From NCBI GenBank assembly GCA_964036195.1, contig OZ038455.1, positions 7,767,855 through 7,831,854 of the forward strand: a DNA stretch of 64,000 nt. Reading direction: 5' to 3'. The translations under genes and the position numbers were made by a program. Positions 1 through 12,263 of the stretch are shown here, one piece after another. How positions within the stretch are numbered: the stretch's first letter is position 1; every line of letters starts with the position of its first letter. This DNA is from Sphaerolaimus hirsutus (lineage: Eukaryota > Nematoda > Chromadorea > Monhysterida > Sphaerolaimidae). The notes below the pieces were generated by a model. It was not told where the DNA came from. It worked only from the letters and a program-made list of their open reading frames with translations, and made no database searches.

Positions 1-341
1 TACAGGGTCCTTCACATGACACATGACATTTTACATGTTTTTTACAGCATCTGGGCTGGCACCTGGTATCGCATTGATAACTACTTTGTCAATGGTAACC
101 ATTGCATCGTGACTGTCCAAAATAGGCAATGCACTGCCGGCATACATACATAACTTCCATGCATAATCACTGCTAACAGGTGGAACAGTAAACGGATTTA
201 TCACTGCAAAGCAGCGGTGTGGCTCCTGGCAGAGTTGTGAAACGGTATTTACATTTACCCAGAAGAACATCCATACTTTCCCAGTGTTAATACCGTATTT
301 ACTCGCGAGGTACCCCCCTCGAAATACGCCACTTCAAAATG
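1..341. other. No gene recognised
   Basis: This stretch holds no coding region that I can support. The start has TGACAT/ACATTTTACA-type repeats like those inside the adjoining MITE. Near 284-335 there is a remnant of the CTCGAAATAC repeat family that recurs through the window. Confidence 0.5.
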
Positions 342-349
342 CCCACAAT

Positions 350-1415
350 CAGGGTTGGCAAAATCTCAGAAAAAAAATAAAAATAAAATAAAAATAAAAT
401 GGAATATTCAAGAATAAAATAAAATAAAATAAAATGGAAAATTTAAGAATAAAAATAAAAATTGTATAAAAATTCGAATTTTTGTAAAAAAAATTTGTAA
501 AATTGTATAAAAATTCATATTTTTGTAAAATTGTATAAAAATTCATTTTTTTTGTAAAATTTTATCTCGTTGCTTGAGTTTCTACCTGTTTATTCATGGA
601 TATGGGAGCAGTCCCAAGTGTAAAGTGTCAAATGTCATGTAAAATGTCATGCAGTGTCAATTGTCATGACAAATGTAAGGTAAAGTGTAAATTGTCATGA
701 CATGTAAAAAAAAGTATCAATTGTCAAGCAAATTGTGTCCAAATCTTATGTTTGATATCTAAATCTTATGTTTTGTATCCAAATTATGTTGTTGTTGAAT
801 CCAAATCTTATGTGAACATTTGGATGCAAAAACATAAGATTTGGATACAATACATACTATGGATACAAAAACACAAGATTTGGATACACAATTTACACTT
901 TGCATGACATTTGACATGACACTTGACATTTTGCATGACAATTGACACTTTACTTTACATTTGTCATGACAATTGACAAATTGCATCACATTTTATAAAT
1001 GTGCCCAGCACACTCCACTAGTCCTTCTACTGAAAATGCAAACCATTCTTATCAATAATTGTAACTTTACACTTGCAGCTAGCTAACAATACATACTGCA
1101 TGCAACTTTTGAAAAGTAAGGGAAAAATTTGTCACAGGTTTTTGATGTATAGGTCTAATTATAACATTTTTCTGGCCTTGCATGCATGATTCTGATTTTT
1201 TGTAAAATTTTTGTACAATTTTTGTAAAATTTTTGTAAAATGTGTCATTTTATTTTATTAATGACTTTTGGGAATAAAATAAAATAAAATAAAATGAAAC
1301 AAGAATAAAATTAAAATAAAATAAAATGAAACAAGAATACAATTAAAATAAAATTAAATTTTTATACAATTTTTATACAATTTTACTAAAATGAATTTTT
1401 ATAAAACCAACCCTG
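350..1415. mobile_element. hAT-type MITE, CAGGGTTGG family, copy A
   Basis: The element begins CAGGGTTGGCAAAAT and ends AAAACCAACCCTG. It is flanked by an exact 8-bp duplication CCCACAAT (342-349 and 1416-1423). An 8-bp duplication with CAGGG-type ends fits the hAT superfamily. No transposase is present, so it is non-autonomous. The subterminal regions on both sides are made of AAATAAAATAAAAT and TTTTGTAAAATT arrays. The centre has TGTCATGACA-type repeats. The same family recurs at 42089-43886 and 55014-56706. Confidence 0.85.
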
Positions 1416-1607
1416 CCCACAATGAATTAATAGACATCCCTTGAAATACCTACCAAATTGAGTTATTCTTAACTAATGAGTTTCTTGTCTGTCTCACATC
1501 CTAGTTTGAACAGGTGATTTTCGCTCAGTTCATGGTATTACGTTCTGCACCCATGTGCTTGAGAACAAAATGTCTTCACGGGACAATGCCAATAAATTTG
1601 TAAATAC

Positions 1608-1967
1608 CGTATTTCCTCGAAATACCCCCCCTCGTTTGACCCCCCCCCCTCCCTCTCGAGACCACTATGAAACAATCACCCCCCCTCGAAATACCCCCCC
1701 CCCAGATTTAGTGTAAAGAGAACGTACATGACAAATACTGCAGTTTGTGTTCTGCGTACTGCAGAAGACACGTTAAAACAATGTTGGAATCACGTTAGAA
1801 CAGTGTTTATACCATCTACGTACTAATATTAGTATACAGGAGTTGATACATGTCAGTTATTGATGCATTTTTTTACCCCAGCGCACATCACAAACCACGA
1901 TTTTGTACTAGGATTTCAAAAAAATTTCCTGTGAAATAATAACCCCCCCTCGAAATACCCGGTACCG
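1608..1967. mobile_element. CCGTATTT / CTCGAAATACCCCC repeat copy
   Basis: This copy of the most frequent short repeat in the window starts TACCGTATTTCCTCG and carries C-runs alternating with CTCGAAATAC. It resembles 14930-15380 and 41053-41520, where the ends are clearly inverted and TA is the likely duplicated target. It is diverged, and its right end runs into the next repeat. Confidence 0.55.
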
Positions 1968-2332
1968 TATTTCTTCTAATAGAAGGGCAGGTCTCCAATA
2001 GAAGGGCGTCTTTAATAGAAGGTACACTTTTTCGACTCAATTTGGGCCACGAAATAGATAGAAGGGCGGTCTCCAATAGAAGGTACACAAAGTGCTGGAC
2101 TTGTGCCAAATGAATGAGAAAAAAATATCAGCGGATATTGTGATTTAGTAGCTTTATTTATTTTGCGGTACTTCAAAATCAAATATTGAATGAACTCTAC
2201 GTATCGTCATTCCATGCACTGTCGGTGACGTAATACTTTGAAAAACCTAGGTAGAACCTGAAAAAAGTTGGATGAGAAGTTGTAGAAAAAATATAAGGGC
2301 AGTGAAAAAATCGAAGGGTGCCCTTCTACGGT
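1968..2332. mobile_element. MITE with ATAGAAGGGC subterminal repeats
   Basis: It begins TACCGTATTTCTTCTAATAG and ends with CCCTTCTACGGTA, so the ends are inverted. The inner part repeats the motif AATAGAAGGGC. A related element with AATAGAACGGC repeats lies at 39571-40001. No coding potential is visible. Confidence 0.6.
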
Positions 2333-3500
2333 ATGTATCCTATGGAAATATGGTATGTATGTATCCTAACCTACAACTTTAGAGCTGCCGTTAACGTTTT
2401 TTTAACGAAAATGTACTCTTCATTCAGCTATTTACAGAGGCCCTAATCGGGGACCGGTCCCCGGCAAAAAAATCATATTTTTCAAAAGTCAATAATTTGG
2501 GTTGTTTGCATGTTAATTAGGTAAATTATCACCAAATTTGCATGCACAAAATTTCTGTAAGACGGTTACACACTGATGCATATTCTTTGGGAGGTGTTTA
2601 AATTTTTTTTTGATTTGTCTCAATTTTGGCATGTGTACTCCTTTGTTTAGTGAGTACACATGCCAAATGTCAGCTCAGAGCAGTTAGTGGCTCTTATTTT
2701 TTAACGCTTTTATTTTTCTCAATCATTGTGTTTTGTACAGTGAACGAAATCCCACTGGGAACCAGTCCCTGGTGGCAATAGAAATGTCCCCGACAGGGGC
2801 CAAACGTCCCGTGAGAAAAAAAGTTTTTAGTCAACAACCAAATTTGGTCCCCTACCTACACTACAGGGGACAAATGTCCCCTGCAGGGAACCAAAATTGT
2901 GTCCCCTGTAGGGGACCAATGTTCTTTGTTTACTGAAAATAATTTTTTTTCACAGGGGACGTTAGGACCATAACGGGAACCTTTCTGTTCGCACCGGGGA
3001 CTGGTACCCGGTGGAATTTTGTTCACTGTACAAAAATACGGTGATTAAAAAAATAAAAGCATTAAAAATGAGAACCACTAATTGCTCCGAGCTGAAATTT
3101 GGCATGTGTAATCACTAAACAAAGGAGTACACACATGCCAAAATTGAGACAAATCCAGAAAAAAAAAATTATACACCCCCCCCCCCCCCGCCCCAAAGAA
3201 TATGCATCAGCATGTGTAACCATCTTGCAAATTTTCTGATAATTAGCTGAATAAACATGCAAACAACCCATACGCACAAATTATTAACTTTTGAAACATT
3301 CATTTTTTGCTGGGGACCGATCCCCGACCTGGGGACCGGTCCCCGATGGGATATATCAGTTGTTATTCAATCTCTGTGTTCATTGGGAACATTTTGTAAA
3401 GTGTCAATTCACTTTACATTACAGTCATTGCGAATTCATTCAGAACATTGCTATCCATCATGTCACTCAAGTTGACCTATTATACTCGGGTTACTTGATG
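2333..3500. repeat. GGGGACCGGTCCCC-rich repeat region
   Basis: The region starts with CAGCTATTTACAGAGGCCC, which matches the ends of the 60-bp palindrome at 48546-48605. It contains several short palindromes such as GGGGACCGGTCCCC and GTCCCCTGCAGGGGAC. The part at 2500-3060 is repeated in inverted order at 3060-3300, with TTTGGCATGTGTACTCC and its complement. A related copy lies at 4850-5390. It is transposon-derived and has no convincing ORF. Confidence 0.5.
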
Positions 3501-4850
3501 CCGTACATTTTTCCCGAGGAAACCCTCCCGCGGTGTGATACATCATAAATTTTAGCCGCTGTCCAACTCGTTCCCGGGTGAAATACAAAAAAAAATAGGT
3601 AGGTATGTATCATGGAAAATTCGGCCGCGCTAGAACTCGTTCAGACGAAATGCACGAAATATTTCCTGAATCTAAAGGCCACATACGCCGCAGGCTGAAA
3701 TAAGTTCCGCTGAAGATAAATAGGAATATTTCTGTTCCGGAAACGCGACATATTTACTTGAAATTAGTAGCGTACCGGCATACAGGCAAATCTATTATTT
3801 TCTTGATTCTTTTGTGAAAAATCGGTCCTTAATGTTTTCCGTTTGACATATATATTTGACTTTGATAGAAACGGTACGTAACTCCTATCTGTTTGTAGAG
3901 TATCGTGTCTGCCGAGTATATCTGTTTGGCCACACTTATTTACGGTTTTTGGTAAAGCCTATTGGGAAAAGCCTATTCCACAAAACTCCTGATGAAATAA
4001 TAACCCACCTCAGATAAACATAAAAATACCCACACCCCCCTCAAAATCTGCTGGCTAAATGATAAACACCCTTATTTTGGGTATTTTGAGAGAAAAACAG
4101 TACACTTCCCATGTATTTTAAAAACACCTTACATTTTAGCACAAATACTCGCAATTGGAAGAAAGCTATTTGTGCTTATGTTTACACTTTCCAAAAATAC
4201 CAGTTATTACAACTCTGTTTCCTGTCTGAGTGGCACACAGTGTGACGGTATCTGGAAATTTTGACACAGGTTATTTGTCAGACACAAATGAATTGTCACA
4301 GGACACACTTTGACACAAGCCCATATTGACACATGGCCATATTGACACATGGCCATATTGACACATGGCCATATTGTCTAGTATTAAATTTTTAAGTGTT
4401 TTTCCTGAATGAATTTTCGAATTTTTGAATTTTTCCTCAAATTAATTTTCAGATTTTTAAGTGTTTTTACAGGGGTGAAATAAGAATTTGAAAGTTCTGC
4501 AAAAATTTGAAAATTAGAAAATGTTTTCGAATTTTAGAATCTTTTTTTGCCATCGTTAATATTGACACAGACACAATTTGTCACTTGACCATCTTGTGGC
4601 ACAACACTCACATCATTTATCTTGCATTGTTTATTGTGTTAAAAGTAATTTTGTCATCATTTCATTTTGAAATAACCATTTGATCAATAAACAAGCAAAA
4701 ATCTTTCAGGTTTTTTTAGATGGGATATAGTGGAGTTCATTGCAGAGCAATTTTTTATGACAATTTTTTATTCAGGAAAATAAAGTAACATTCAGTGCAA
4801 AGCATGCCATTAGTACAGCTAATTACAGTGACCCTTTCCTAAAAATAAAA
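3501..4850. other. Intergenic AT-rich sequence
   Basis: I see no gene. There are CCCCTC-type repeat remnants near 4010-4060 and a short tandem repeat at 4320-4375, annotated separately. Confidence 0.4.
4320..4375. repeat. 18-bp tandem repeat, about three units
   Basis: The unit ATTGACACATGGCCAT is repeated head to tail about three times without obvious mismatches. Confidence 0.85.
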
Positions 4851-5395
4851 ATTTTTAACAGTCAATAATTGGTGTGTATGGGTTGTTTCCATGTTAATTA
4901 GGTTAATTATCACCACATTTTCATGCACAAAATTAATGCTAACAGTTACACATGATGATGCATATTCTTTGGGAGTGTGTAAAGAAATTTTTGATTTGTC
5001 TCAATTTTGGCATATGTGTACTCCTTTGTTTAGTGAGTATGCCCAATTTCAGCTCAGAGCAGTTAGTGATTCTTTTTTTGTCTATCACTGTACTTTTGTA
5101 TAGTGAATGAAATCCCACTGGGGACCAGTCCCCGGTGTAAAGGGAAAGGTCCCTGACAAGGTCCAAACATCCACTGTGAGGAAAAAAATTTTATCAGTAA
5201 ACAAATAGTTTTGGTCCCCTACACTACAGAGGACAAATGTCCCCTGCAGGGGACCAAAATTTTGTCCCCTATAGGGGACAAGTGACTTGTTCTTTGTTTA
5301 CTGAAAATAATTTTTTTCACAGGGGTTGTTCAGACTGTGTCGAGAACCTTTCTGTTCACACCAGGGAATGGTCCCTGGTGGGATTTCCGCAGTAT
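4851..5395. repeat. Second copy of the GGGGACC repeat family
   Basis: The sequence parallels 2480-3030. It has the same CAATAATT...GGTTGTTT...TTAATTAGGT block, the same CTCAATTTTGGCAT block, and the same array of GTCCCCTGCAGGGGACC palindromes. The two copies are clearly diverged. Confidence 0.6.
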
Positions 5396-5655
5396 TTATT
5401 TAGCAGCGGGATCTTTATAAAGCTGTGCGACAACTCTGCCTGCATCACCTAGATCTACAGCGCTTCTAGATGCACCTTTCATTTTAAAATTTGGATCAAA
5501 AATAAAAGCATAGAGCACAGATTAAAACATGTAAATACAAATGTTCTTTGAAAAAATGACAAACGTGGGTCAGTTTCTAAATAAAATGACTGCGTAGCCT
5601 CTGCAGTCATCAAGGTTGAAGCTGTTAGGGATGACGATGTTGAGATCACCGCTAC

Positions 5656-6557
5656 TAGGGTGTAAAATTTCTGTTTCCATTTTCCGTTTCCGCCTTTCCG
5701 CAGGAAAATTTTTTACCTTTCCATTTTCCGTTTTCCGGCAGCCAAAATTTTTTTACTTTTCCATTTTCCATTTTCCGGCAGCTGAAAATTTGTTACCTTT
5801 CCGTTTCCGTTTTTCCGGCCCATTTTTCTGTTTTCCGGCTGAAATTTATTTACCTTTCTGTTTCCATTTTTCCAGGCCATTTTTCCATTTTCTGGCATTT
5901 TTCCATTATTTTTCCAATCTGTATTTATCTTTTTCCACTATGGTGTTTTTAACTACCAGGTTCTTGTGTCGTTCATAACTTTTATCTGTATCTAAATCTG
6001 TAAAAAACAAAGAAATTTTGGACACATACACTGCAGTCCGCTGAGTATACTTCTTACTGTTCAGTTACATTCTAAGTTCACTTTTGCTAAATTCTTATTG
6101 TTGTTGTAATGTATTTTTGCTACCTTTTGATGATTTTTTGTTGGTTCAGTTAAGCTTGAACTACAAGGGAAGTTACTGGCATGATCCATAGTTGCAGAAT
6201 GTACAGCTACCACAATCAAAGCCAAACAGGCAAACCTGCATGCAGGTTTTCCTTCTGCAAATTTGTACATTTTCCATGCAAATTTCACTTTATTTTTTTC
6301 TGTTTCCGTGAAAATTTCTGTTTCCGTGAAAATTTCTCTTTCCGTTTTCCGGCATTTCATTTTTCTGTTTTCCGTTTTCTGGCTGATAAATTTTTTTTTA
6401 CCTTTCCGTTTTCCGTTTTCCGCAGAGTGAAATTTTTTTACCTTTCCGTTTTCCTGCAGAATTTTTTTTTTACCTTTCCGTTTTCTGTTTTCCGTAAAGT
6501 GAAAAATTTTTACCTTTCCGTTTTCTGTATTCCGTAAAAAAAATTTTTGACACCCTA
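5656..6557. mobile_element. hAT-type MITE, TAGGGTG family with TTTCCG arrays
   Basis: It starts TAGGGTGTAAAATTT and ends AATTTTTGACACCCTA. The exact 8-bp duplication ACCGCTAC is at 5648-5655 and 6558-6565. Most of the 902 bp consists of arrays of TTTCCGTTTTCCG separated by GGCAGC-like spacers. The apparent ORFs here are translations of that array and not genes. An opposite-orientation relative lies at 13750-14339. Confidence 0.9.
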
Positions 6558-6810
6558 ACCGCTACCACACAAATTCAATGGAAACAACTAGCTCCACGGA
6601 CAAGCATACCAACACTTGATCATGCAATTTATGCACCCAAATTTATTATTATATGTACCCAAAAATAATATTTTACAATCCCACAACAAAAAAATATGCA
6701 ATTTACTGAAATATACTAAAAAATACTTGAAAAATACTTTTACACTTTTATATTTTACCAAAGTATTTGGTTAAAAAAGTATTTTATTCAGGTATTTTTT
6801 GAGCATGGGT

Positions 6811-7932
6811 AAAAAATTACAGGTATGGGTACTTTTCAAAAGTTCTGTACTTTTAACAGTGAACAAAAAAGTTCCGCACTTATAACAGTGAACAAAAAAG
6901 TTCTGTATCTATTATGGCTGTGTCAAAGTGTCGAAGCAATTCACCATACACCAACCTTGATCGACGGTGCTGTGCCTGTGACCGAAGCTCCTTCCCCTGT
7001 GCGAAAAAAGCTGTGTTTCAATGAATGTCAAAAATTCAATTCAAGTTGTGGTGTAACCAATTATGTTTCAACACACATTGAAAATGAAGTGGTTTTTTTG
7101 TTCCTTAACACACATGAACAAACTGCACAAATAACTGCACATAGAAAACATAAAAAACAAAGAAAAAAGTGTATTTTTCAGCTGCATTATTGCTAAAGTT
7201 GCAGTTGTTAAAACGTATTTACACTTACTCACAAATACATATACTTGAGTACTTTGTAAATACATATACATATACTTTTAAAATGACCGTGTACTCACCT
7301 GTATGCATACTATTGAAATGAACACGTTTACGTATTTCCCGTATGAACCGCTCCTGTACAACGCCCCGGGCGTTACACAGCTTACTGGGGGATGTAGCCC
7401 CCACCTCCCCTGGATACGCCCCTGTATGATGGGTCTACATGCATGATGGGTAGCAAAACATGCGTGACGGGCCTGCATGCGTGATGGGTATGCATGCGTA
7501 ATGGCACAACGCCCGGGTCGTTACACAGTTTTATAGGGCCCCCCGGTGCACTTAGCTTGCTTTAAAAAAATTCCGTGGCGTGCATTGAATTAGCTGTACG
7601 CTAGGAACGAAAAATATGTACATAAGCTTACATAGTTTTTACGAAAATTTGCCTTGCATAACGCCACGCCCATCCAATGATTTAACACCCGGGTAAAAAG
7701 TATGTAAAAACATGTAAAAAGCAGTCGCTTTTACATTTTTCATGAAAAGTACCCACTTTTACATATTCTACGAAGAAAAGTACTAGTTTTTTTTCATTTC
7801 CGGGGGGTGGGAGTACTCAATTTCACATGTTCCTGCGAAAAAAATAATTTACTCACATCTACTCAAGAGTATGGGTAAAAAAAGTATTTTACACTTTCTG
7901 TACTCAAAAAGTTCAGCGCTTTTAACAACTCT
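6811..7932. mobile_element. Probable MITE(s) of the CAGAGTTGTTAAAAG family
   Basis: The right end reads CGCTTTTAACAACTCTG, the complement of the ends seen at 46581 and 40589. The left part repeats TTCTGTACTTTTAACAGTGAAC. I could not place a matching left end or target duplication, and a second insertion around 7340-7560 seems to interrupt it. Confidence 0.45.
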
Positions 7933-7943
7933 GGTGTGGAACC

Positions 7944-8084
7944 TCGAGTTTGGTCGTCCCTTCGCGCGACCACCTTATGCCAATCGCGCAACTTGAACGC
8001 GTGCGTCATAGTCGATTCGTCGTTGCAGCACCAAATCATGGTCACCGCCGCCAGCACGATGCCCTTGACCGTGTCCATGCTCAT
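7944..8084 (-). CDS. Possible first coding exon of an unrecognised gene
   Basis: This is a weak call. Minus-strand ATG 8084 opens about 47 codons in a GC-rich island that stands out from the AT-rich surroundings. The N-terminus MSMDTVKGIVLAAVTMIWCC is hydrophobic after a short polar start, like a signal peptide or anchor. A charged stretch with KLRDWHKVVARRDDQT follows. A possible donor is GAG|GTTCCA at the left edge. A CAGAGTTG MITE ends a few bases beyond it. I find no downstream exon and do not recognise the family. It could also be a chance ORF. Confidence 0.3.
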
Positions 8085-8348
8085 GTCGCTCCGCTCGGCG
8101 TTGGTAACTCGGCTCGCTTATTTTGTAGATTGGATGCTTCTGTTCAATTGAGTGCCCATGGGGTGCTACTGGAAGTGATTTATAGCGGGTTTTGAGGATG
8201 TTTTGGTGTTTGCGTTTTACCGGTAACACATTATTTAGTTTCGGCATTTTGTTACTTACACGCGAGTTCAATGCGCAGCAAATCGGCAGCGAAATGGAAA
8301 AAATACATTTTTACCTCAATATAAGGTACTAGCAGGACTGTAGTAGTA

Positions 8349-8822
8349 TGGTAATGTAGTGACACGATGCAGTGCAAATTACCATCAGCAATATCAGAAA
8401 CCCCTGTAGTCACTGTATCAAAAAACCCACATGGATCATGTCATGATTTGTAATTTGGTATTGTTTGTATTGTTGGTACATTACATATTGCTTTTCTAAA
8501 CACATGGCTAGCATGCAGGCAAGCTGAACTATAAGATATCCAACCATGGGCTCTGTATGGGTTAGATGGAGAAGAATTGAGTGCTTTATTGACTTTGGAC
8601 TTCTATACCTCCACTTTCGACTTCCATATCTTATAGTTCAGCTTGCCCGCATGTTAGTCATGTTTTTAGAAAAGCAATATGTAATGTACCAACAATACAA
8701 ACAATAACAATACCAAATGACAAATCATGACATGATCCATGTGGGTTTTTTGATACACTGACTACAGGAATTTCTGATATTGCTGATGGTAATTTGCACT
8801 GCATCGTGTCACTACATTACCA
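8349..8822. mobile_element. Fold-back MITE with about 195-bp arms, TA target
   Basis: The ends TGGTAATGTAGTGACACGAT and its complement are inverted. The arms at 8349-8545 and 8628-8822 match almost throughout, leaving an 80-base loop. TA dinucleotides flank both ends (8347-8348 and 8823-8824), which suggests Tc1/mariner-type mobilisation. It encodes no transposase. Confidence 0.8.
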
Positions 8823-9404
8823 TAAATTTTAAAAAGAACCCCATGTGCTTACAATATTTCAAATAATGGGGTCTTATTATGTGGCGTAGATAACAAGTTG
8901 ATATAACAATTTATTCTTTGGTAGAAATCAATACTTATTATGCTTATCGGATCACTGATGGCTCCACAGTAATTCTACTGCTATTTACATAGCATTATAA
9001 ACTACTGCCACTTGTCCAAAGTTTGAAAAATGGGGTCATTGAAAAAACAACATTTTTTCCATCCCTATGCCCATCTACACAAACATCAGCACCCCCAATT
9101 TATAGGCAAGTGACAGCAGCAGTAGTCTTGTGGATTTGGACCCCCACAGAGGTTCGTATAGATAGTAAATTGCTCCTCCAGAGCATAAATACTAAGAATG
9201 TTTTTTGGGGTTACAGGTTTCAATAGATCGGCTTTTCAAGGTTTAGAAGGTGAGTGAAATTGAATTGGATATAGGGGCAAAATTTCTCAAAAATACCTCC
9301 AAAAATTTCTCAAAGATTTTTGTTTTGGGCGGTGAGGGGTCCAGGGGATGGTACCAAAAAATCATCTCCGGTTTCTTAAAAATAAAAAACGTTCTTAAAA
9401 ATAA

Positions 9405-9620
9405 AAAAAACGCAAGCATCAAACCGTTTTTTAAATAAAAAAACCTTGTTTAAAAAATTGCAAGCATCAAACTGATTTTTGAATAAAAAATGTTGTTTAA
9501 AAAAACGCAAGCATCAAACCATTTTAAAACCTTGTTTAAACAAACGCAACCATCAAACTGATTTTTGAATAAAAAATGTTGTTTAAAAAAACGCAAGCAT
9601 CAAACCGTTTTTTAAACTGG
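9405..9620. repeat. Tandem array with ACGCAAGCATCAAACC motif
   Basis: The motif CGCAAGCATCAAAC recurs five or six times, separated by TTTTTAAATAAAAAA-like spacers. A longer unit of about 120 bp, with TGATTTTTGAATAAAAAATG, repeats twice. It is noncoding. Confidence 0.75.
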
Positions 9621-10290
9621 GGTCGTTGAAAAAAACAATGTTTGTTCCATCTCTACTGCTGGATAGATGGATAGAGTTGGGCACTTTTTTGGGGTGGGGA
9701 AGTGAACCCACAGGGAGAGTTCAGAGAGTTCAAAGGGTTCAATAGCTGGAGAGTTCAAAGGGGGACATAACCTCAACCCCTTTACTAGACTGCTTGACAA
9801 CAGAACGAAAAATTCCATCAACTTTCTACTTGAATGTCACATGACTGCATACACAGTTCACATGAATATTTATGTCTGTGATTATCGAGTCGAGACTAAT
9901 AAAGATTTCTATTGGCCAATAAGAAACAGTTTTAATACTCGCATAATGTTCAATTGACAACATTTTCACAATGTTCAATCTTCAGCACCTGTATTGATGA
10001 CCACACTCACATTCTTCCCCACAATGTGCCGCACGCCCGATTCCTCATTGGGTGGTGTGTGTAGACAGAACACGGTAAAACTCCCGGACCCTGTAAAATG
10101 CCCTTACTTTTATTTTTTATCTGATGTTTGACATTTTACAGGGCACTTTAGATGACTTTTCACACTATGCATGACACTTGACATTTTACAGGGTGCGGGA
10201 ATGGAATGGAATTATTTAGTGTCAACTTTCCATTTTCCGTTTCCGCTTTTTGGAGCCAAAATATCTACCCCACCTTTCAGGGGTCTGAAC
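9621..10290. other. Intergenic sequence, nothing recognised
   Basis: I find no coding region or clear repeat boundary. ACATTTTACAGGG-type repeats near 10085-10200 resemble the first bases of the window. Confidence 0.4.
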
Positions 10291-10298
10291 AGGGGGGG

Positions 10299-10823
10299 TA
10301 GGGTTGGGGAACCGAACCGAACCAAACCGAGAACTGAGCACTATTTTGGAACCAAGAACCGAGAACCAGAACCGACCTTGAGAACCAAACCGGAACTGAG
10401 AACCGGCACTTATACCTGGAACCGAAGTAAATACCCAAAAGAACCGAAATTTTCTAGGAATCTTAAAGTTTTTAAACAGCGTTTTGTCAACACCTACATC
10501 TAAGCCTTTAAACAGCAGCTGAACATCTTGGTGCATGTTCAGAATTGCAAAATTCATCTGTTTGCATCTGTACTTACACATGTAAACGTTATTGTTTGTC
10601 TTGTATATTGTTTTTCTATTGTTCAGCCGATTATTACCCAATACCCGGTTATTGTATCACCCGGAACCGAAATTTTGATCATTTGAGAACCGAACCGGAA
10701 CCGAGTTTAAGAAGCGAACCGAAAACCGGAACCGAAAATTTTCAGGAACCGAGAACCGATACCCGAACCGAAATCTTTTGGAACCGAGAACCGGAACCGA
10801 AAATTTTGAAATTCCCAACCCTA
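10299..10823. mobile_element. hAT-type MITE, TAGGGTTGGG family with GAACCG arrays
   Basis: It begins TAGGGTTGGGGAACCGAACC and ends TTCCCAACCCT(A). The flanks AGGGGGGG (10291-10298) and AGGGGGGG (10824-10831) fit an 8-bp duplication, although the poly-G makes this less certain. The subterminal parts on both sides are arrays of GAACCGA and AACCGGAACC. Confidence 0.75.
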
Positions 10824-10831
10824 GGGGGGGG

Positions 10832-11872
10832 GGGGTTCAGTAAACATTACCCAAGATCGCATGCCTTGACTATGGCGAGCATCAATTTTGCTAAATCCAC
10901 GAGCAAAATCCAGACAGTAGAAGGCGAGTGAGTTAGTAGGTCATGGCTGTAGCATGTAGCATGTAACGTAGCATGTAACTTTCGAAGCTGTTACGAAACT
11001 ACCTTTATTCACAGGATGCACGTGCAAATTAAAAGTGTCCGCATTCTGTGTGAAATCATTCACAAATTGGGTACAATGACCCTATGAACTTTGCGCCTCC
11101 TATCTTTTGCATTGGGCATACTTTACATGTGGCATACTTTGCGTGCAGTTCACTCAGAAATATATAGGTTTATTGATATCTCCAATATAAAGTACCCTCT
11201 AATATAAGGTATAACTTTTTGCTCCTTGAACGTGACGGTCAAAAACGCTCAAAAAAGCTGATGAAATCAATATAAGGTATACGGTATACCCTAGGTATAC
11301 CTTATATTGGAGGTAATACTGTATTTGGGATTTGCGGTTCTGTCTGCCAGTTACGTGTATTACGTAAGAACTTGTTAAATTTCTTCGTTTAAAAACGTGA
11401 AGTATTCCATGCTCACACACTGTCCATGTACAGGAAATGTAAACTAAATTTCACCGTGTTCAATCTGAGCGAAATTATTGCAGTGGCTTTTTTATCAATC
11501 AAATATCAATTTTATATTTGAAAACATTTTTACGTTCCCCGGTCATATAAAATATATGAAACTTATTGAATGGTTCACTACTAGTAAATCATGTTTGCAC
11601 TAGTTTGCATAACTGCCAGCACGGAGCCAAAGCGGGTGGGTAGCACAAATAATGATTTCACACTGGAAGAAACACAAGGTACGGATATAATTAAACGCTG
11701 ATTCCTTTTGAAAGGACACACGGAGGCAAAGGCGCAAATTAGCTAAAAAGGCCAAAGATAATGACGAAAGATAATTTCATCGCGGGTATTCATCTCACCA
11801 TCCGCGCTATTCGATGTAATAAAGCTGGAAATAAATCCGAACACGATAATGTCGTAAATAAACCAAGTGAAA
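10832..11872. other. Upstream flank of the receptor gene
   Basis: No ORF is supported. At 11180-11330 there is an imperfect inverted repeat built on AATATAAGGTATA and TATACCTTATATT, probably a small MITE. The region just 5' of 11873 would hold the receptor's 5' UTR and promoter. I cannot point to a core promoter element. Confidence 0.4.
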
Positions 11873-12028
11873 ATGAGTGCCGAGAAAGGGCTGGACGCGT
11901 GCGTGTGCGAGCTGGTGGAGGGCTTCTACGCGCTCGTGGTGCCCGCCGAGCCGCAGACCGCCGCCGCCCCGCTGCAGCTTGGCCTCGCCCTGCTCACCGT
12001 CGCCGCCAACCTAATCCTTCTCGTTCTG
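11873..12028 (+). CDS. Receptor exon 1: N-terminus and TM1
   Basis: ATG 11873 opens 52 codons that end at CTG|GTGAGT, phase 0. The protein starts MSAEKGLDACVCELVEGFYA. It continues into a hydrophobic helix with LALLTVAANLILLVL, where N would be the TM1 Asn of rhodopsin-type receptors. The block is much more GC-rich than its flanks, typical of a true exon. The start was chosen because it is the first ATG in this frame in the GC-rich block. An in-frame TAG follows five bases into the intron, so splicing is required. Exon 2 at 15773 continues in phase. Confidence 0.6.
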
Positions 12029-12063
12029 GTGAGTTAGCTAGTGAGCTTTGAAGTGTCCATAGC

Positions 12064-12263
12064 NNNNNNNNNNNNNNNNNNNNNNNNNNNNNNNNNNNNN
12101 NNNNNNNNNNNNNNNNNNNNNNNNNNNNNNNNNNNNNNNNNNNNNNNNNNNNNNNNNNNNNNNNNNNNNNNNNNNNNNNNNNNNNNNNNNNNNNNNNNNN
12201 NNNNNNNNNNNNNNNNNNNNNNNNNNNNNNNNNNNNNNNNNNNNNNNNNNNNNNNNNNNNNNN
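12064..12263. other. Assembly gap, 200 N
   Basis: Exactly 200 undetermined bases, the usual size for a gap of unknown length. It lies in receptor intron 1. Confidence 0.99.

Noticed and set aside
4320-4375. Short regular repeats as a CRISPR array
   Set aside because: The units are head to tail without unique spacers, and the setting is a eukaryotic genome.
5616-6537. Long ORFs rich in Phe/Phe-Arg on the plus strand
   Set aside because: They are translations of TTTCCG arrays inside an hAT-type MITE with an exact target duplication.
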